Source: an uncultured Bacteroides sp. (GTDB lineage: Bacteria > Bacteroidota > Bacteroidia > Bacteroidales > Bacteroidaceae). From it: a DNA stretch of 9,723 nt. The translations under genes were made by a program, and so were the position numbers. Below are positions 7,109 through 9,723 of this stretch, piece by piece (the first letter of the stretch is position 1; each line of letters begins with the position of its first letter). Location of the stretch: NCBI GenBank assembly GCA_959606905.1, contig CAUHML010000120.1, positions 1 to 9,723 on the forward strand, read 5' to 3'. The notes below the pieces were generated by a model, which was given only the letters and a program-made list of their open reading frames with translations, did not search any database and was not told the DNA's origin.

Positions 7109-8569
7109 ATGAAACATTTGAACTATATATATATAATCATTTTACTTGTGCTTGTCGCAGCATGTAGTAAAGACGATGAAGGCATTTTGGATGACGGCAC
7201 CCATTCTCAGGGAGAAGGTCAGACCTCTTCGTCTGTTCTGCCCGGAAAGGAACTGAGAGGAGTATGGATAGCTACGGTATGGGGGCTTGATTGGCCTATG
7301 GAAAAGTATAATGCCGATGTTCAGAAAAAGTTGTATACAGATTATCTGGATTTATTGGTCGGGTATAACATGAATGCGGTATTTTTCCAAATCAGAGGTA
7401 TGGCAGATGCGTTTTATGAATCGGAATATGAGCCTTGGAGTAAGTATATTACAGGAAGTGCAGGAGTAAGACCCGATTATGATGTTTTAGGATTTCTTGT
7501 TGAGGAAGCTCATAAGCGAGGTATCCAGTTTCATGCTTGGTTAAATCCATACCGTATAGCTACGCGTGCAAATAAGAATGCTGCTTTCCCAAAACTGGAT
7601 GCCAAAATACCCATGGAACTGGTTAAGGATTATGAGAAAATCAGAGTTTATAATCCTGCTTTGCCGGAAGTTCAGGAACGGATTGTAAATATTGTCAAGG
7701 AAATTATTACCAAGTATGACGTTGACGGTATTCACATGGATGATTATTTCTATCCGTCATTGGAAGCTTCTGAGACAATGAATGATGGTGCGGAATTTCA
7801 AAAATATGGGAAGGATAAATTTAAGAATGTCGAGGATTTCAGGCGTAATAATGTAAATACCGTAGTTAGGAATATCCAGAAAACTATTATTGAGACTCGT
7901 CCGGAAGTGATTTTCTCTATTAGTCCGGCAGCTGATATGGAGCGTAATTACAACACATTGTTTGCAGATGTCAATACGTGGGCAAAGGAAGGCTGGGTGG
8001 ATGTGGTTATTCCGCAGCTGTACTTTGCCACAGGTAATGATGCTACCAGTTTTAATCTGAGGTTGGATTTATGGTCGCAATATACATATGAAAACCACTT
8101 ATTGATAGGATATGGCATTTATAAATTTGGTGATTCGCAATATGGAAGTAAGTTTCAATCGTCAGATGACTTAATGAAGCAGTTTGAACTGGCAAGTGCA
8201 AAGCCGAAGGTAAAGGGAAGTGTATTGTACAGTGCCAAGAACTTGGTAGAAAATAAGGTTGGTATTGCAGATGCGGTCAAGGCTATATATGGAAAGAAAG
8301 TATTGCCTCCTTATTTAGGACGAACTGCTGCAGTGCTTCCTCCGACACCGGACAATATCAGGTTGAATGGGGCTGATTTGTCTTGGGGAGCGGTTTCAAA
8401 TGTTGCTTATTACGCTATATATAAAGATAATGGGAAAGAGCGGAAAGCCGATTTGGTAGGTATTACCCAAGGAACGTCATTTAAATTATCGGAAAAGGGA
8501 GTTTATTTTGTGACTTCGTTATTCAAAAATAATGCAGAAAGTGAGATTTCAGAAACTGTGTCTTATTGA
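7109..8569 (+). CDS. GHL10/YngK-family glycoside hydrolase-like lipoprotein
   Basis: This is a probable glycan hydrolase of the GHL10 (formerly DUF187, 'family 10 glycosylhydrolase') group, a TIM-barrel family related to E. coli DigH/YddW, which cuts peptide-free peptidoglycan strands. It is a lipoprotein: V-A-A-C19 followed by S-K-D-D-E, close to the K-(D/E)2 surface-export signal described in Bacteroidota. Barrel motifs seen in order: ELRGVWIATVWGLDWP (48-63), AVFFQIRGMADAFY (90-103), FHAWLNPYRI (141-150), YDVDGIHMDDYFYP (203-216, whose D205/D211/D212 are candidate catalytic acids), FSISPAAD (269-276), VDVVIPQLYF (297-306) and LIGYGIYKFGD (332-342). Residues about 412-486 form a C-terminal fibronectin-III-like domain (PPTPDNIRLN, LSWGAVSNVAYYAIYKD). 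The length, 486, fits the family with this extra domain. It is the only enzyme of the locus in the window. Family assignment is strong; the substrate is inference. Confidence 0.93.
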   Translation: MKHLNYIYIIILLVLVAACSKDDEGILDDGTHSQGEGQTSSSVLPGKELRGVWIATVWGLDWPMEKYNADVQKKLYTDYLDLLVGYNMNAVFFQIRGMADAFYESEYEPWSKYITGSAGVRPDYDVLGFLVEEAHKRGIQFHAWLNPYRIATRANKNAAFPKLDAKIPMELVKDYEKIRVYNPALPEVQERIVNIVKEIITKYDVDGIHMDDYFYPSLEASETMNDGAEFQKYGKDKFKNVEDFRRNNVNTVVRNIQKTIIETRPEVIFSISPAADMERNYNTLFADVNTWAKEGWVDVVIPQLYFATGNDATSFNLRLDLWSQYTYENHLLIGYGIYKFGDSQYGSKFQSSDDLMKQFELASAKPKVKGSVLYSAKNLVENKVGIADAVKAIYGKKVLPPYLGRTAAVLPPTPDNIRLNGADLSWGAVSNVAYYAIYKDNGKERKADLVGITQGTSFKLSEKGVYFVTSLFKNNAESEISETVSY

Positions 8570-8614
8570 TATACTTAAAACGACTTGAAATCGGAAGTCT
8601 CAAGCAACATAGTC

Positions 8615-8674
8615 AAGGGTGTGTTAAAAATGAATGCTGTAATAGTAATGACATTCTATTTTTGACACACCCTT
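8615..8674. terminator. Long palindrome between converging genes, likely bidirectional terminator
   Basis: AAGGGTGTGT (8615-8624) pairs perfectly with ACACACCCTT (8665-8674). The stem continues inward through a T-G wobble, AAAAAT (8626-8631) with ATTTTT (8658-8663), a bulged T at 8657, and GAATG (8632-8636) with CATTC (8652-8656), around a 15-base loop. The result is a stem of about 22 base pairs. It sits in the 130-base gap between the plus-strand GHL10 gene and minus-strand asd, which is where both transcripts should end. On each strand the inner hairpin is followed by an ATTTTT tract, so it could terminate in both directions. The terminal inverted-repeat look also allows a small IS-derived palindromic element. 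I see no target-site duplication in the flanks. Confidence 0.75.
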
Positions 8675-8699
8675 ATCGGTTTATGGATTAGGAGAAATT

Positions 8700-9707
8700 T
8701 TAAAGCGCTTTCTCTCTAATCAGATACTCTGCAATCTGTACCGCATTCAATGCAGCGCCTTTTTTGATCTGGTCGCCCACAATCCAGAAAGTCAATCCGT
8801 TCTCGTTGGTGAGGTCCTTGCGGATACGTCCTACATATACAGGGTCTTTTCCTGCGAGGAACAGCGGCATCGGATATTCTTTCTCTGCCGGATTGTCCAT
8901 TAATACCAGTCCGTCACCTTTGGCAAATGCTTCACGTGCCTCCTCGATAGAGATGGGCCGTTCTGTCTCTACCCAGATACTTTCCGAATGCGAGCGGAGG
9001 GCAGGTACACGGACACATGTTGCGCTGACTTTGATGTCGGAGTGCATAATCTTACGTGTTTCGTTGTACATCTTCATCTCTTCCTTGGTATACCCGTTTT
9101 CAGTGAATACATCAATCTGGGGAATCAGATTGAATGCCAGTTGATAGGCAAATTTCTCCACGGTCACGGGTTCACCCGCCAATACTTGGCGATATTGTTC
9201 GTACAACTCATCCATAGCAGCGGCGCCTGCACCGCTTGCAGCCTGATACGTGGATACGTGTACGGTTTTTATATGAGAAAGCTGTTCGATGGCTTTCAGT
9301 GCCACTACCATTTGGATAGTAGTACAGTTAGGATTGGCGATAACGCCGCGCGGACGGTCTTTGGCATCGGCGGCATTGACTTCGGGTACAACCAAAGGAA
9401 CATCGGCATCCATACGGAAAGCGCTTGAATTGTCAATCATCACAGCGCCGTGCTTGGTGATTGTTTCAAGATACTCTTTAGAGGTGCCTGCGCCTGCGGA
9501 AGTGAAAGCAATGTCAACCCCTTTAAAGTCATCGTTGTGTTGCAAGAGTTTAACCTCGATCTGTTTACCGCGGAAGGTATATTTAGTGCCGGCACTGCGT
9601 TTAGAACCGAACAATACTAACTCGTCCAACGGGAAATTCCTTTCATCGAGCACTCGCAGGAACTCTTGTCCTACGGCTCCGCTTGCTCCAACAATAGCTA
9701 CTTTCAT
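8700..9707 (-). CDS. asd: Aspartate-semialdehyde dehydrogenase
   Basis: This cytoplasmic enzyme (EC 1.2.1.11) reduces L-aspartyl-4-phosphate to L-aspartate 4-semialdehyde with NADPH, the branch point to lysine/diaminopimelate, threonine and methionine. At 335 residues it is complete and of family length. The N-terminal nucleotide-binding loop GASGAVG (7-13), [10 protein letters not shown] (70-79), the catalytic cysteine in NPNCTT (C128), TYQAASGAG (153-161), the active-site R/H pair in [10 protein letters not shown] (R238, H240) and the C-terminal [19 protein letters not shown] (311-329) are all present. Its start codon is the complement of 9705-9707, behind an A-rich leader, with only 16 bases of upstream sequence in view, so its promoter and operon partners cannot be judged. 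It converges on the plus-strand locus and has no evident functional tie to it. It appears richer in G+C than the neighbouring genes, as expected of a conserved housekeeping gene. Confidence 0.98.
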   Translation of the reverse strand: MKVAIVGASGAVGQEFLRVLDERNFPLDELVLFGSKRSAGTKYTFRGKQIEVKLLQHNDDFKGVDIAFTSAGAGTSKEYLETITKHGAVMIDNSSAFRMDADVPLVVPEVNAADAKDRPRGVIANPNCTTIQMVVALKAIEQLSHIKTVHVSTYQAASGAGAAAMDELYEQYRQVLAGEPVTVEKFAYQLAFNLIPQIDVFTENGYTKEEMKMYNETRKIMHSDIKVSATCVRVPALRSHSESIWVETERPISIEEAREAFAKGDGLVLMDNPAEKEYPMPLFLAGKDPVYVGRIRKDLTNENGLTFWIVGDQIKKGAALNAVQIAEYLIREKAL

Positions 9708-9723
9708 TTTTCTTTTGTTTTAA

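Noticed and set aside
8582..8599. GACTT/AAGTC inverted repeat after the GHL10 gene
   Set aside because: The stem is only five base pairs with no T run, and the much stronger palindrome at 8615-8674 explains termination.
8764..9723. Plus-strand open frames of 126-146 codons opposite asd
   Set aside because: They are shadows of the conserved asd reading frame, and every asd motif is intact on the minus strand.
1..9723. CRISPR array, tRNA, rRNA, transposase, toxin-antitoxin or phage genes
   Set aside because: I saw no regularly spaced repeats, RNA gene structures or protein motifs of these kinds, and the coding genes account for almost the entire window.

Overview
The window looks like chromosomal DNA of a gut-type Bacteroides or a close relative. 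The evidence is a SusC/SusD outer-membrane pair, lipoproteins with short Bacteroidota-style lipoboxes, translation starts preceded by A/T-rich leaders with no Shine-Dalgarno sequence, and an Asd protein of the bacterial type. No sequence search was possible, so genus is as far as I would go.

Layout, left to right. Positions 1-193 are a non-coding leader that opens with a small hairpin, perhaps the end of an upstream transcription unit. Four plus-strand genes follow: a SusC-like TonB-dependent transporter (194-3679), its SusD-like partner 12 bases later (3692-5551), an uncharacterised two-part lipoprotein in the SusE/F position that resembles the DUF4623 group (5600-7009), and a lipoprotein of the GHL10 'family 10 glycosylhydrolase-like' group (7109-8569). 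A terminator-like hairpin (7056-7091) lies just before the last of these. A long imperfect palindrome (8615-8674) then fills the gap between two converging genes, and the minus-strand housekeeping gene asd (8700-9707) reaches almost to the right edge.

The four plus-strand genes read as a small polysaccharide-utilisation-type locus. The lipoproteins SusD, the DUF4623-like protein and the GHL10 protein would sit on the outer membrane and capture or cut a glycan, and SusC would import the product with TonB energy. The only enzyme in view belongs to a family whose studied member, E. coli DigH (YddW), cuts peptide-free peptidoglycan strands. The target here therefore need not be a dietary plant polysaccharide, and bacterial cell-wall glycan is a reasonable but unproven alternative. 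No regulator, inner-membrane transporter or second glycosidase is present, and the SusC protein has no N-terminal signalling (STN) domain, so control probably comes from outside the window.

I see no CRISPR array, tRNA, rRNA, transposase gene or phage gene, and no gene looks broken. The parts worth a second look are the GHL10-containing locus itself, the uncharacterised third protein, the internal hairpin that may lower expression of the enzyme, and the intergenic palindrome.
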